From: Koleobacter methoxysyntrophicus
Lineage (GTDB): Bacteria > Bacillota > Thermosediminibacteria > Koleobacterales > Koleobacteraceae
Length of the DNA: 64,000 nt
Assembly: GCF_017301615.1 (NCBI RefSeq)
Contig: NZ_CP059066.1
Location: 434,001-498,000 of the forward strand
Direction of reading: 5' to 3'
The notes under the pieces were generated by a model. That model was not told where the DNA came from. It saw nothing but the letters and a program-made list of their open reading frames with translations, and did no database searches. The position numbers were made by a program, and so were the translations under genes. Shown piece after piece: positions 52,961 through 61,796 of this stretch; the first letter of the stretch is position 1; each line of letters begins with the position of its first letter.

Positions 52961-54253
52961 ATGTCTCAAAACAGTGATAGGGATTTCCCTTTGGATCACG
53001 TGCCAGAAAGTGCTAGAGTTGGCCTTGTTTCCTTGGCAGCAGTTCTCTTAGGTTTTACCTTCTTTAGCCCTACAATGGTGGCTGGCGGTAGAGTTGCAGC
53101 AGCGTACAGCCTCAATGATTTTTTGAAGGTCATGCTAGCCGGAAACCTGATTCTCGGGCTTTATGTAGGTGTTATGGCAGTTATCGGCACAAAGACCGGA
53201 TTGACTTCAGTGCTGCTTTCCCGATATGCACTCGGGAGTATGGGAGCAAAGTGGGCAGGTTTTCTGCTTGGAGGAACTCAACTGGGATGGTATGCAGTAA
53301 GTGCCGCATATGTAGCTGAACTTTATGCAGCAGCATTCAATATGCCAAACTCTTATATCTTTTGGGCAGTTTTCTGGTCGTTAGTCATGGGATTCACAGC
53401 AGTCTACGGCTTCAAAGGTATGGAAACTATATCCTATATAGCTATACCACTAATACTGGTTCTCACAGTTTGGGTTCCTATACTCGGAATCCAAAAAGCC
53501 GGGTCATGGTCGGCCCTTGCAGCCATCAGGCCCGAGTCTTCAATGCCTATGACTACAGCCCTGACAATTATCGTTGGAACCTTTGCATCCGGTGGAACTC
53601 AAGTTACGAATTGGTCAAGGTTTGCCAAAAGTGCAGGCATAAGCTTTTTTGCAGCAATGCTGGCCTTCTTCTTCGGGAACGGTTTGATGATTTTCTCAGG
53701 CGGAATAGGGGCAATAGCTTTCCAGCAGCCTGACCTTGTGGAAGTATTCTTACAAATGGGAATAATATTTTTTGCTATGGCAATATTAACTGTAAACATA
53801 TGGACGACAAATGATGCCGCAGCGTACGCATTCGGTGTAGCAGGTGCCGAATTCTTTAACAGGCCGGACAAAAAACCTTTTGTTATAGGAGGAGTTCTCA
53901 TAGCCACCGTTCTGGCTGCTACGGGAATTTACAGCTGGTTCATCCCATGGCTGGTTATGTTGGGAATCTTTATACCCCCTCTTGGCGGAACTATTATCGG
54001 AGATTTCTTGTTTACATGGAAAGGGAAAATGCCGCGAATGGAAGAAGTAGAATTTAAGCCATTAAGGTATTCAAATATTGTTGCATATCTTTTAGGCACA
54101 GTAGCTGCATGGTTAGGACAGACCTTTGACTTTGGTATCCCGCCGCTTCAAGGCATAATTGTAGCTGCTCTGATGGTTCCTGTAGTCAACGCAGTATTTA
54201 AAGCTGTCGGCAGTAATGACGCTCATCAATTAAAGAATAAGATTACATTTTAA
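52961..54253 (+). CDS. codB: NCS1-family permease, cytosine permease-like (CodB)
   Basis: A 430-aa transporter with about 12 hydrophobic segments, close to CodB: DFPLDHVPESARVGLVSLAAVLLGFTFFSPTMVAGGRVAAAYS at the start, then TGLTSVLLSRYALGSMGAKWAGFLLGGTQLGWYAVSAAYVAELY. It likely imports cytosine or a related nucleobase by cation symport. It starts at ATG 52961 after AAAAGGAGGTCGTGAA and is divergent from the IclR gene. The import step matches the deaminase and Mo hydroxylase genes nearby. Confidence 0.9.
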   Translation: MSQNSDRDFPLDHVPESARVGLVSLAAVLLGFTFFSPTMVAGGRVAAAYSLNDFLKVMLAGNLILGLYVGVMAVIGTKTGLTSVLLSRYALGSMGAKWAGFLLGGTQLGWYAVSAAYVAELYAAAFNMPNSYIFWAVFWSLVMGFTAVYGFKGMETISYIAIPLILVLTVWVPILGIQKAGSWSALAAIRPESSMPMTTALTIIVGTFASGGTQVTNWSRFAKSAGISFFAAMLAFFFGNGLMIFSGGIGAIAFQQPDLVEVFLQMGIIFFAMAILTVNIWTTNDAAAYAFGVAGAEFFNRPDKKPFVIGGVLIATVLAATGIYSWFIPWLVMLGIFIPPLGGTIIGDFLFTWKGKMPRMEEVEFKPLRYSNIVAYLLGTVAAWLGQTFDFGIPPLQGIIVAALMVPVVNAVFKAVGSNDAHQLKNKITF

Positions 54254-54363
54254 TATGAGAACCTGAGAATTTATAAGTTATGATCAAATATGATAAAATA
54301 ATATTAAAATTTCGTCGATTTTATATTTGTTTTACACTTGTCATTTAAATGCCTCAACGACAT

Positions 54364-54390
54364 AAGGCTGTTGGATTTTCCAACAGCCTT
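54364..54390. terminator. Bidirectional terminator between codB and the two-component genes
   Basis: A 12-bp perfect stem AAGGCTGTTGGA (54364-54375) / TCCAACAGCCTT (54379-54390) with a 3-nt loop lies directly against the stop codon of the response regulator, between convergent genes. Confidence 0.82.
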
Positions 54391-55641
54391 CTACTCTTTA
54401 AACCACCGCTCGTTTATTTTATTTTCGATGTTATTTTGAAAATCAGAATTGGCTTTCAGGCTGAACCTGCTTGCTAGGAAAGGGGGGAGATGTTCAGGTA
54501 AGAGGACATCCGTATCCAGCTCTATTTTAGAAACAGCCCTTTCTATCATATTTTTCAATTCTCTGGTATTACCCACCCAGTCGTAATCCATGAATATGTC
54601 CATAACTTCTTTGGATATGGTTTTTACGTTTTTATGATACTCCTTATTATATTTTTCTACATAATGCTGTGCCAGCAGAGGGATATCTTCCTTCCGTTCC
54701 CTTAACGGCGGAATATAGAGGGAAATAGCATTTAACCGCAAGTACAGGTCTTCCCTGAAATGCCCTTCTTTAACGGCTCTTTTAAGGTCTTCGCTTGAAG
54801 CCGCTATAAGCCTTACATCTACCTTTATTGTGTCGAGCCCACCTACCCTTTCAAATTCCTTATCCTGGAGGAATCGGAAGAGCTTACTCTGCATTACAGG
54901 GTTTAAACCGCATATTTCATCAAGGAAAAGGGTCCCCTTATTTGCCTGTTCCAGTTTCCCTTTTTTCGTAGAAACGGCCCCTAAAAAGGCCCCTTTTTCA
55001 TAACCGAACAGCTCACTTTCAAAGAGGTCTTCCTCAATAGCCCTGCAGTTTAGGGCGACAAAGGGTTTTCCCCTCCGGGAGCTGTAGTGGTGAATTATCC
55101 TTGCAAAGAATTCCTTACCTGTACCCTTTTCACCTAAAATGAGCACGGGGGTATTGCTGTCAGCTATCTTCAATATCTTATCCATTATATCCCTGGTCTT
55201 TTTGCTGTTTACAACTATCTTTTCAAAAAAGTTCAGATTTAACCTTTTAACGGGGTCCTTTTCCTTTAAGACTTTATAACATTTTACTGCCCTTTTTATC
55301 GTCTCCAGCAGCTCATCGGTACTGAAATTCTTTTCCAGGTAATCAAAGGCACCGAGCTTCATGGCTTCCACTGCATCTTTTATATCCGAATAAGCGGTTA
55401 TGAATACTACTGCAACTTTGATATTGTTTTCCCTGACCTTTTTCAAAAGCTGAAGACCGTTCATCTTGGGCATTTTAAAATCTGTAATCAGGACATGAAA
55501 CTCCTTCTCTTTCAGGATATTTAAGGCATCCTGGCCGTTTACCGCCGTTTCTACCTCATATCCTTCCCCTTCGAGAACTAATTTGAAGGTTTCCCTTATC
55601 TTTTCTTCATCGTCAACAAGCAGTATCCTCGCCCCGGACAT
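54391..55641 (-). CDS. NtrC-like response regulator lacking the HTH domain and with GAFLGA motif
   Basis: A 416-aa protein. The receiver domain (1-120) has phospho-Asp in HVLITDFKMPKMNG. The AAA+ sigma-54 interaction domain (about 145-375) has Walker A GEKGTGKEFFARII and Walker B GTLFLDEICGLNPVMQSKLFRFLQ, plus GHFREDLYLRLNAISLYIPPLRERKEDIP. The loop that contacts sigma-54 reads GAFLGA where GAFTGA is nearly invariant. After the AAA+ lid there are only about 40 residues and no Fis-type HTH; a terminator follows the stop directly, so the end is genuine. It partners the histidine kinase 15 bp upstream. Confidence 0.88.
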   Translation of the reverse strand: MSGARILLVDDEEKIRETFKLVLEGEGYEVETAVNGQDALNILKEKEFHVLITDFKMPKMNGLQLLKKVRENNIKVAVVFITAYSDIKDAVEAMKLGAFDYLEKNFSTDELLETIKRAVKCYKVLKEKDPVKRLNLNFFEKIVVNSKKTRDIMDKILKIADSNTPVLILGEKGTGKEFFARIIHHYSSRRGKPFVALNCRAIEEDLFESELFGYEKGAFLGAVSTKKGKLEQANKGTLFLDEICGLNPVMQSKLFRFLQDKEFERVGGLDTIKVDVRLIAASSEDLKRAVKEGHFREDLYLRLNAISLYIPPLRERKEDIPLLAQHYVEKYNKEYHKNVKTISKEVMDIFMDYDWVGNTRELKNMIERAVSKIELDTDVLLPEHLPPFLASRFSLKANSDFQNNIENKINERWFKE

Positions 55642-55656
55642 TTAAAACCCCTCATT

Positions 55657-57204
55657 TCAAATGGTTGTTTTTATTCTGACCTTGAAAGCGGTTCCCTTTC
55701 CCTTTTCGCTTTCTACTTCAATTTTACCATCGTACTTTGAGACGATATTGTGGACAATAAAGAGCCCTAAACCTGTCCCTTCCTGTTTCGTGGTAAAAAA
55801 GGGATCAAAAACCTTATTCAAATGCTCTTTTGAAATCCCTGTGCCTTGATCCTTTACTATAAGGTATATATAAGGATCCTCCCTGTACGTCGTTATATTT
55901 ATTTTCCCGCCTTCAGGCATGGCATCCATGGAATTAATCAGCAGGTTTAACAGGACCTGGCGAAATTCCTGGGCCAAACCCATAATACTCGTTCTTTCAT
56001 GGCACAGATTCAGTTCTACTTCTATATCCTTTGACTCAAATTCGTGTTTCATTAGGGCAGTAGTTTCAGCTATGAGTTTATTCAGGTCAAAAGCCTCTTT
56101 CATCTCTGAAGGCGGTTTGGCAAAAGATACGAAATCATTCAGCAGCTTATTCATTCTTTCCGCTTCTTCGTTTATAATTTTAAGTAAGCGGTAGTTTTCA
56201 GAATCAGGGTCAGTCTTTTTTAAAAGGTAACTGGCAGCGGTCCTGATGGGCAGTAAGGGATTTCTGATTTCATGGGCAACCCCGGCCGTAAGTTTACCGA
56301 GACTGGCCAGGCGGTCTACCCTTCTAACCTCTTCCTGGAGCTTCTTTACTTCAGAAATGTCTCTAAAGATCGCCGTAGCCCCGTTAAATTCATTATATTC
56401 ATTTCTTAGGACCGATGTGCTTACAATGACCTGAATCTCCCTGCCTTCTTTCGTAAACATATGGGTTTCCTTTTCAAAGATATGCTCCTGGGTTTCGTGG
56501 GTTTTTAATATTAACCAGGGAAATGGTGATGTCATTAACGGTGTCAGGGTTATTTTCTTACCTTTTAACTCTTTTGCAGTGTAACCGGTAATGTTTTCCG
56601 CCGCTCTGTTGAAATGTATGACCTTTTTTTCCTTATCTATTACCAGCACACCACTGTCGATACTCTGGAGAATATGATTTGAGAAGCGGGTCTCATCCCT
56701 CAAGAGGCTGTTTATTTTAAAAATTGCCGCTACCTGGGATGCGATTATGGTCATCATCTGCACATCTTTTTCCCTGTAAAGGTCGGGTTTTGAACTGGAT
56801 ATACTTAAAATACCCAATACCTCGTTTTCATATATGAGAGGTAGGGCAATATATGACCTGATTACTGGATCTTCTTTATAGAACTGACGGACTTTAAACT
56901 GGGTCTCCTTGGTAGCATCGGCGATTATAACGGCTTTTTTCTCCTTTGCTACCCACCCTACTATTCCTTCACCGATCTTAAAGCGGGCACGGTTTTTTAA
57001 TTTAACATCCTTAGAACCTCTGGCCGCAATAGCTTTTAAAATCCCGGCCTTTTTATCTATAAGGTATATAACCATCATATCGTATTCAAGGAGATTCCCC
57101 GTAAATTCAAATATATTGTCCAGGCTCTCATTCCAATCTCTGGATCTGCTGACCTTTTTCATAGTGGCTGAAAGGTAATTGAGGTGGATTATATGTTCGT
57201 CCAA
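55657..57204 (-). CDS. Soluble GAF-PAS sensor histidine kinase (NtrB-like)
   Basis: 515 aa without transmembrane helices. A GAF domain (about 15-165, with VKLKNRARFKIGEGIVGWVAKEKKAVIIADATK) is followed by a PAS domain (about 175-295; ILQSIDSGVLVIDKEKKVIHFNRAAENITGY). HisKA carries the phospho-His in GKLTAGVAHEIRNPLLPIRTAA, and the HATPase has FRQVLLNLLINSMDAMPEGG, VKDQGTGISKEHLNKVFDPFFTTKQEGTGLGL. It senses a cytoplasmic signal and should phosphorylate the adjacent regulator. Confidence 0.92.
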   Translation of the reverse strand: MDEHIIHLNYLSATMKKVSRSRDWNESLDNIFEFTGNLLEYDMMVIYLIDKKAGILKAIAARGSKDVKLKNRARFKIGEGIVGWVAKEKKAVIIADATKETQFKVRQFYKEDPVIRSYIALPLIYENEVLGILSISSSKPDLYREKDVQMMTIIASQVAAIFKINSLLRDETRFSNHILQSIDSGVLVIDKEKKVIHFNRAAENITGYTAKELKGKKITLTPLMTSPFPWLILKTHETQEHIFEKETHMFTKEGREIQVIVSTSVLRNEYNEFNGATAIFRDISEVKKLQEEVRRVDRLASLGKLTAGVAHEIRNPLLPIRTAASYLLKKTDPDSENYRLLKIINEEAERMNKLLNDFVSFAKPPSEMKEAFDLNKLIAETTALMKHEFESKDIEVELNLCHERTSIMGLAQEFRQVLLNLLINSMDAMPEGGKINITTYREDPYIYLIVKDQGTGISKEHLNKVFDPFFTTKQEGTGLGLFIVHNIVSKYDGKIEVESEKGKGTAFKVRIKTTI

Positions 57205-57443
57205 GGGTTGTTCACTCCTTAGTATATCAAAAATTTTATAAACTTATATTCTACCTTCTTTCAGATTATCCTGCTTTAACAGGAGGATTTTATAAAAGTT
57301 CGTATGAGTTGAGTGAGTGATAATCTATTATTAATTCAGTAAAAATATATAAAAATTTGATATATAGTCATAATAAAAAATACAGTAAGAGTTAAATGGC
57401 ATCCTGAGAAAAGTATATAAATTTTTTCGGAAGAGGTGAGCAT

Positions 57444-58355
57444 ATGCCCGATTATATCCCGGGATATATTAAACTCTATAAAAAAGGAGAATTGAAAAAA
57501 AGGGCTGATGAAGCTCTAAAAAGGCTGGAAAACTGTGATATCTGCCCCCATAACTGTCGGGTAGACAGGACAAAAGGGGAAAGGGGCAGATGTGGTGCCC
57601 CTTCAAACCTCATAATATCCGGATTTCACAGACACTTCGGAGAAGAGAAGGTCCTGGTTGGAGATAGGGGTTCGGGAACTATTTTTTTCAGCAACTGCAA
57701 CCTGTCCTGTGTGTTCTGCCAGAACTGCGACATAAGCTGCTACGGTGAGGGTTATGAGATATCGGAGAAAAAACTGGCAGATGTAATGATAAGGCTTCAG
57801 CGGTACGGCTGCCATAATATCAATCTGGTTTCACCTTCCCATTACTGGCCCAACATTATGATGGCGGTATATTATGCAGCCCTTAAAGGGCTTAATATAC
57901 CTATTGTATATAACACCGGAGGCTATGATGCCCTTTCTGCCCTAAAGTCCCTGGACGGCATCATCGATATCTATATGCCCGACATTAAATTTTCCGATGA
58001 TAAAATGGGGGAAAAGTATGCCGGTGTAAAGGGGTATTTCTCGGTGACAAAAAAGGCGGTTAAGGAAATGTACCGTCAGACAGGTGATCTGAAGGTAGAT
58101 AAAAGGGGTATTGCATACAGGGGGCTTCTGGTCAGACACCTGATTCTACCCGATGATATATCCGGGACAAAAGGCGTATTGGAATTTATTGCTAATGATA
58201 TTTCAAAGAACACCTATGTAAATTTAATGGACCAGTATTATCCGGCTCATAGAGCTGAAGATTATCCACCTTTAAACCGAAGAATCACAGCGAATGAATT
58301 CCAAAGGGCAGTAGAGACAGCCGCAAAGCTCGGATTAACCCGATTGGAAAAATGA
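57444..58355 (+). CDS. Radical SAM protein, PflA-like (COG1313 type)
   Basis: A 303-aa radical SAM protein. An N-terminal zinc-finger-like CDICPHNCRVDRTKGERGRCG precedes the [4Fe-4S] SAM motif FFSNCNLSCVFCQNCDIS (CxxxCxxC). PSHYWPNIMMAVYYAA and DIYMPDIKFSDDKMGEKYAGV are characteristic of the PflX/COG1313 group of uncharacterised activase-like enzymes. It starts at ATG 57444 after GGAAGAGGTGAGCAT and stands alone upstream of the CBM protein. The 239-bp gap before it, shared with the divergent kinase, is AT-rich. Confidence 0.85.
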   Translation: MPDYIPGYIKLYKKGELKKRADEALKRLENCDICPHNCRVDRTKGERGRCGAPSNLIISGFHRHFGEEKVLVGDRGSGTIFFSNCNLSCVFCQNCDISCYGEGYEISEKKLADVMIRLQRYGCHNINLVSPSHYWPNIMMAVYYAALKGLNIPIVYNTGGYDALSALKSLDGIIDIYMPDIKFSDDKMGEKYAGVKGYFSVTKKAVKEMYRQTGDLKVDKRGIAYRGLLVRHLILPDDISGTKGVLEFIANDISKNTYVNLMDQYYPAHRAEDYPPLNRRITANEFQRAVETAAKLGLTRLEK

Positions 58356-58466
58356 TTGTTTTGTATAATTATTGAACGTAAAGAAAAATTTACATATATT
58401 ATTTTAACCCTGATTTTCAAATAATATTATATAGAATTAACAGAGAAAGCGAAGGGAGGTATATAA

Positions 58467-58793
58467 ATGCATTATGAAACCCATGAGGTGCCTGTAAAAG
58501 TAAAACCCATGCCCATAACTTACGGAGAAAGGGTAACTGTATTATATAACGGGATTCTCGGGCAAAATCCCGGTGAGGAGGTGTATGTCCATACGGGTTA
58601 TGGCAGAAATGACAACTGGAGGATGGTAAAAGACATAAAAATGGAAAAAACCCGCTCCGGATGGGAGGCATCCTTTACGGTAACGGATGATTCCAGATTA
58701 AACATGTGCTTCAAGGATAACCATAACCGGTGGGATAACAATTACGGCAAAAACTGGAGCTTTGAAGTCCATAACGGGGAACTGGGTATTTAG
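58467..58793 (+). CDS. Small carbohydrate-binding module protein (CBM25-like)
   Basis: A 108-aa protein consisting of one beta-sandwich module: MPITYGERVTVLYNGILGQNPGEEVYVHTGYGRNDNWRMVKDIKM, then GWEASFTVTDDSRLNMCFKDNHNRWDNNYGKNWSFEV. This spacing of Trp, Tyr and Asn-Trp residues is typical of starch-binding CBM25/CBM26-type modules found as stand-alone proteins in thermophilic or sporulating clostridia. No signal peptide, so probably cytoplasmic, perhaps glycogen-associated. It starts at ATG 58467 after GAAGGGAGGTATATAA. Confidence 0.75.
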   Translation: MHYETHEVPVKVKPMPITYGERVTVLYNGILGQNPGEEVYVHTGYGRNDNWRMVKDIKMEKTRSGWEASFTVTDDSRLNMCFKDNHNRWDNNYGKNWSFEVHNGELGI

Positions 58794-58822
58794 CTAAACT
58801 GCATATCTGGCTGTAGATGTAT

Positions 58823-58855
58823 AACCGGCTCCATACTATCATTAAGGAGCCGGTT
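58823..58855. terminator. Terminator between the CBM gene and the convergent operon
   Basis: A 10-bp perfect stem AACCGGCTCC (58823-58832) / GGAGCCGGTT (58846-58855) lies between convergent genes. Confidence 0.78.
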
Positions 58856-58872
58856 CTCTACGTCTGCCTACT

Positions 58873-59196
58873 CTATCTGTCATCTTCCAGGGGAAGCACT
58901 TCAAAAAGTACGGTTCCTCCCTCGGTATAAGGCGGTCCCGGATCAACACACTGCCACAAACGCCCTTTAAGACCCATATCCTTCAGATTCACACCCAGGC
59001 GAACGGCAAAAACAACAGGCATGATACATGAGAAGGCATAGCCGCAGACCTTATCGGATTTCTCAAGAGAAATATTCGGGCCTTCTATAACTATTTTGTC
59101 ACCGGGTTTAATGCCTGCAGAACACAGGCCTTTTACTTCCCTGGCAACAACAACCACATCACGGGTTAATTCAGCCACTCTTCTTACAGGTTTCAT
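58873..59196 (-). CDS. TIGR04076-family protein
   Basis: A 107-aa protein of unknown function resembling the TIGR04076 family: VREVKGLCSAGIKPGDKIVIEGPNI, DKVCGYAFSCIMPVVFAVRLGVNLKDMG and CVDPGPPYTEGGTVLFEVLPL, with conserved Cys residues spaced as in that family. It overlaps the DUF1805 gene by 26 bp and is the last gene of the transporter operon. A link to the imported carboxylate's metabolism is inferred from position only. Confidence 0.65.
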   Translation of the reverse strand: MKPVRRVAELTRDVVVVAREVKGLCSAGIKPGDKIVIEGPNISLEKSDKVCGYAFSCIMPVVFAVRLGVNLKDMGLKGRLWQCVDPGPPYTEGGTVLFEVLPLEDDR

Positions 59197-59518
59197 TTAA
59201 TATGCCTCCGGATTCCAGCATTTTTTCAAGGGCCGTCTGACCGGTCATTCCGGGTTTGATTCCGATTTCGGCCGCTTTTCGGGTAACTTCCCTAACTTCA
59301 GTATTAAGAAGGTCCGAAAAGTTTTTGACCCCTGTTACCCTGGCAGCTATGATCTCTCTCTCCCCGTGAAGGATATCCATAGCATTGATATTCAAAACCC
59401 CGCACATAATATACCCTACTCCGGGAGCCATTATAGATAAAAGCTTTGTCTTGGGGTAATTTACTTCTACACCTATAACATACCCATTTCTTAACTTTAT
59501 AGGCTGGATATTTACCAT
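59171..59518 (-). CDS. DUF1805-containing protein
   Basis: A 115-aa protein. Residues 1 to about 90 match the DUF1805 (YunC-like) pattern: IQPIKLRNGYVIGVEVNYPKTKLLSIMAPGVGYIMCGVLNINAMDIL and EIIAARVTGVKNFSDLLNTEVREVT, followed by a helical tail ending ETCKKSG. Function unknown. It sits 10 bp after the regulator gene and overlaps the TIGR04076 gene. Confidence 0.75.
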   Translation of the reverse strand: MVNIQPIKLRNGYVIGVEVNYPKTKLLSIMAPGVGYIMCGVLNINAMDILHGEREIIAARVTGVKNFSDLLNTEVREVTRKAAEIGIKPGMTGQTALEKMLESGGILNETCKKSG

Positions 59519-59528
59519 ATAACCCCTC

Positions 59529-60281
59529 CTAGTATTCCTCCCGCTTCTCGTTAAAATATTTCCTTACATCCCTTATTACCGTTTCTATGTGTTCACCCAT
59601 TGCCTTTTCCGCTTCTTCAGGGGAGCGATTTTTAATCGCTTCTAAGATTTTTATGTGATCGATTATCAAAGAGGACCCAACCCTGCGGCGGATATGCCCG
59701 AAAATCGGGTGCAGGTTTTTGTTCTGCACGAGTAGGTTCAAGGTAGACTTCAAGACCTTGTTTTTTGACATGTCCGCAATGGTTTCATGGAAGGATGAAT
59801 CGTGTTCTGCCGTTCCGGGCTCACTGCTCAGTATCTTTTTACTGCCGTCCACAATTCTCTGAAGTCTTTCAATTTCTTCTTCCGTAGCTTTTAACGCTGC
59901 AAGCCTTGCAGCCTCCCTTTCAAGCACCTTTCTTACCGCCAGGATATCACATAACTCCTCCGGTGCGCTTTTGCCCAAAATGCTCAATAGTTCCAGTCCG
60001 TAATGATTGTGATGCCTCTTCTTTTCCAGTTCTTTAAGATACTCCCTGCCGTAATCGGTAAGAATCCTCCCCTGATACCCTATCCTTTTTGTCAAATTCT
60101 TGTAGTCCATCCTTCTAAGCATTCTACCTATTTTTGCCTCTCCAACCTGGATACCCTCTGAGAGGAGTTCTTCACATATGGTTCCCGAACCTATAGGTTC
60201 AATATGTTTCAGCATGATCTTCATAATTCGATATTCCAGGTCATCATTTTGCGTAAAGATAACATCTTTTGAATAATTCAA
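59529..60281 (-). CDS. FCD-domain regulator with NrpR-like N-terminal winged helix
   Basis: A 250-aa regulator. The C-terminal 150 residues form an FCD effector domain of the GntR type (AVRKVLEREAARLAALKATEEEIERLQ, HDSSFHETIADMSKNKVLKSTLN, HIKILEAIKNRSPEEAEKAMGEHIETV) with metal-binding His residues. The N-terminus is not a classical GntR HTH; YRIMKIMLKHIEPIGSGTICEELLSEGIQVGEAKIGRMLRRMDYKNL ... YQGRILTDYGREYLKELEK resembles the winged helix of NrpR. It follows tctA by 12 bp and likely senses the transported acid. Confidence 0.82.
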   Translation of the reverse strand: MNYSKDVIFTQNDDLEYRIMKIMLKHIEPIGSGTICEELLSEGIQVGEAKIGRMLRRMDYKNLTKRIGYQGRILTDYGREYLKELEKKRHHNHYGLELLSILGKSAPEELCDILAVRKVLEREAARLAALKATEEEIERLQRIVDGSKKILSSEPGTAEHDSSFHETIADMSKNKVLKSTLNLLVQNKNLHPIFGHIRRRVGSSLIIDHIKILEAIKNRSPEEAEKAMGEHIETVIRDVRKYFNEKREEY

Positions 60282-60293
60282 CCTGTATCTCCC

Positions 60294-61778
60294 CTATTCA
60301 GAAATCTGTTCTTTTAAAGCCGACAGCTGCCTGTATAGAGTATATGCAACCGATGCCACGGCAAGGAGTATCAGTACCAGGCTTATCGGCCTGGTAAAGA
60401 ATATGCTCAGGTTCCCATCGGATTTAAGGAGCGAAGTCCTGAAAGAGGTTTCTGCCAGCGGCCCAAGAATTATAGCCAGTGCTATGGGGGCAAGGGGGAA
60501 CTCATACCTCTCGAGGAAATACCCCATGATACCGAACCCCAGAGCTATCCCCATATGGAATATAGAGGATTCAGTAGCAAAGGCTCCAATTAAGGAAAAA
60601 ATAGCTATGGCCGGGAGCAGGATCGACCTTTTAATTGTAGCGATTCTGGCAAATATCCTTGCCCCTGACAGGCCCGCAATTAACATCACGGTATTTGCTA
60701 CAAGAATCGCCGCAAATATAGGAGATACGACATCCATATGGTCTCTGAACAGCAAAGGCCCGGGTGCTAAACCCTGAATAGTAAGGGCTCCCAGAAGCAC
60801 AGCGGTAACTGCGTCACCGGGGATTCCAAGGGTCAGCATAGGGATCAGGGCACCTCCTGTTACAGCATTGTTTGCAGCCTCACACGCTGCAACCCCTTCC
60901 AAAACACCTGTTCCGAATTTTTCGGGGTGCTTGGATGTTCTCTTAGCTTCGCTGTATGACACAAAGGATGCGATATTTGCCCCTGCTCCCGGTAATGCAC
61001 CGACGAAGGTTCCTATTATACTTGATTTCAAGAAAGTATAGGCGCAATCTTTAAGCTCCCTTAAGTTAGGAATAATGGGGCCGATTTTAGCAGTTATCTT
61101 TCCCGTTTCTTCATCCTTTTCAAGCATCCTGAATACCTCTGAGACGGCAAACAATCCTATCACAGCAGGTAAGAGAGGAAATCCTATAATCAGCTCAAAT
61201 ATGCCGAACGTAAATCTAGGATACGGGATTATATGGTCCAACCCTACCGTAGCTAACAAAAGACCTATTACCCCTGAAATCATCCCCTTTAAAAGGGATT
61301 TCCCTGATACGGAAAAGATTATCGTAAGGCCGAATAGAGCTAGGGAAAAGTATTCGGGCGCATCGAACTCTAAAGCAAATTTAGAAATAATGGGTGAAAG
61401 CCAGATCATCACTCCAGCGCTGAACATTCCGCCTATAAAGGATGCCACTGTGGCCATACCCACTGCCTTCCCACCCTGGCCTTTCAGGGTTAACGGATAC
61501 CCTTCAATGGCCGTAGCTGCTGCCCCTGGTGTACCGGGTGCCCTAATTAATACCGCAGTTATTGAGCCCCCATATATGCCGCCGCAGTATATGCCCATCA
61601 GCATTACCAGGGCCGGCACCGCTTCAATGCCAAAGGTAAATGGAAGCAAGAGGGATATGGCAAGGGTAGCGGTAAGGCCGGGAATGGCTCCCACAATTAT
61701 GCCTGCAATAACACCAACGGCTAAGAGTATAAAATTGCCGGGCTGTATAACGATTAAAAAAGCATCTAATAGGTCCAT
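60294..61778 (-). CDS. tctA: Tripartite tricarboxylate transporter permease TctA
   Basis: A 494-aa large membrane subunit of the TTT family with about 12 hydrophobic segments. Signature stretches are GAIPGLTATLAISLLLPFTFG, LMGIYCGGIYGGSITAVLIRAPGTPGAAATAIEGYPLTLKGQGGKA, GALPGAGANIASFVSYSEAKR and LTLGIPGDAVTAVLLGALTIQGLAPGP. With TctB and TctC it imports a di- or tricarboxylate; the substrate is unknown. Confidence 0.94.
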   Translation of the reverse strand: MDLLDAFLIVIQPGNFILLAVGVIAGIIVGAIPGLTATLAISLLLPFTFGIEAVPALVMLMGIYCGGIYGGSITAVLIRAPGTPGAAATAIEGYPLTLKGQGGKAVGMATVASFIGGMFSAGVMIWLSPIISKFALEFDAPEYFSLALFGLTIIFSVSGKSLLKGMISGVIGLLLATVGLDHIIPYPRFTFGIFELIIGFPLLPAVIGLFAVSEVFRMLEKDEETGKITAKIGPIIPNLRELKDCAYTFLKSSIIGTFVGALPGAGANIASFVSYSEAKRTSKHPEKFGTGVLEGVAACEAANNAVTGGALIPMLTLGIPGDAVTAVLLGALTIQGLAPGPLLFRDHMDVVSPIFAAILVANTVMLIAGLSGARIFARIATIKRSILLPAIAIFSLIGAFATESSIFHMGIALGFGIMGYFLERYEFPLAPIALAIILGPLAETSFRTSLLKSDGNLSIFFTRPISLVLILLAVASVAYTLYRQLSALKEQISE

Positions 61779-61796
61779 CTAAACCCCTCCTGTCTG

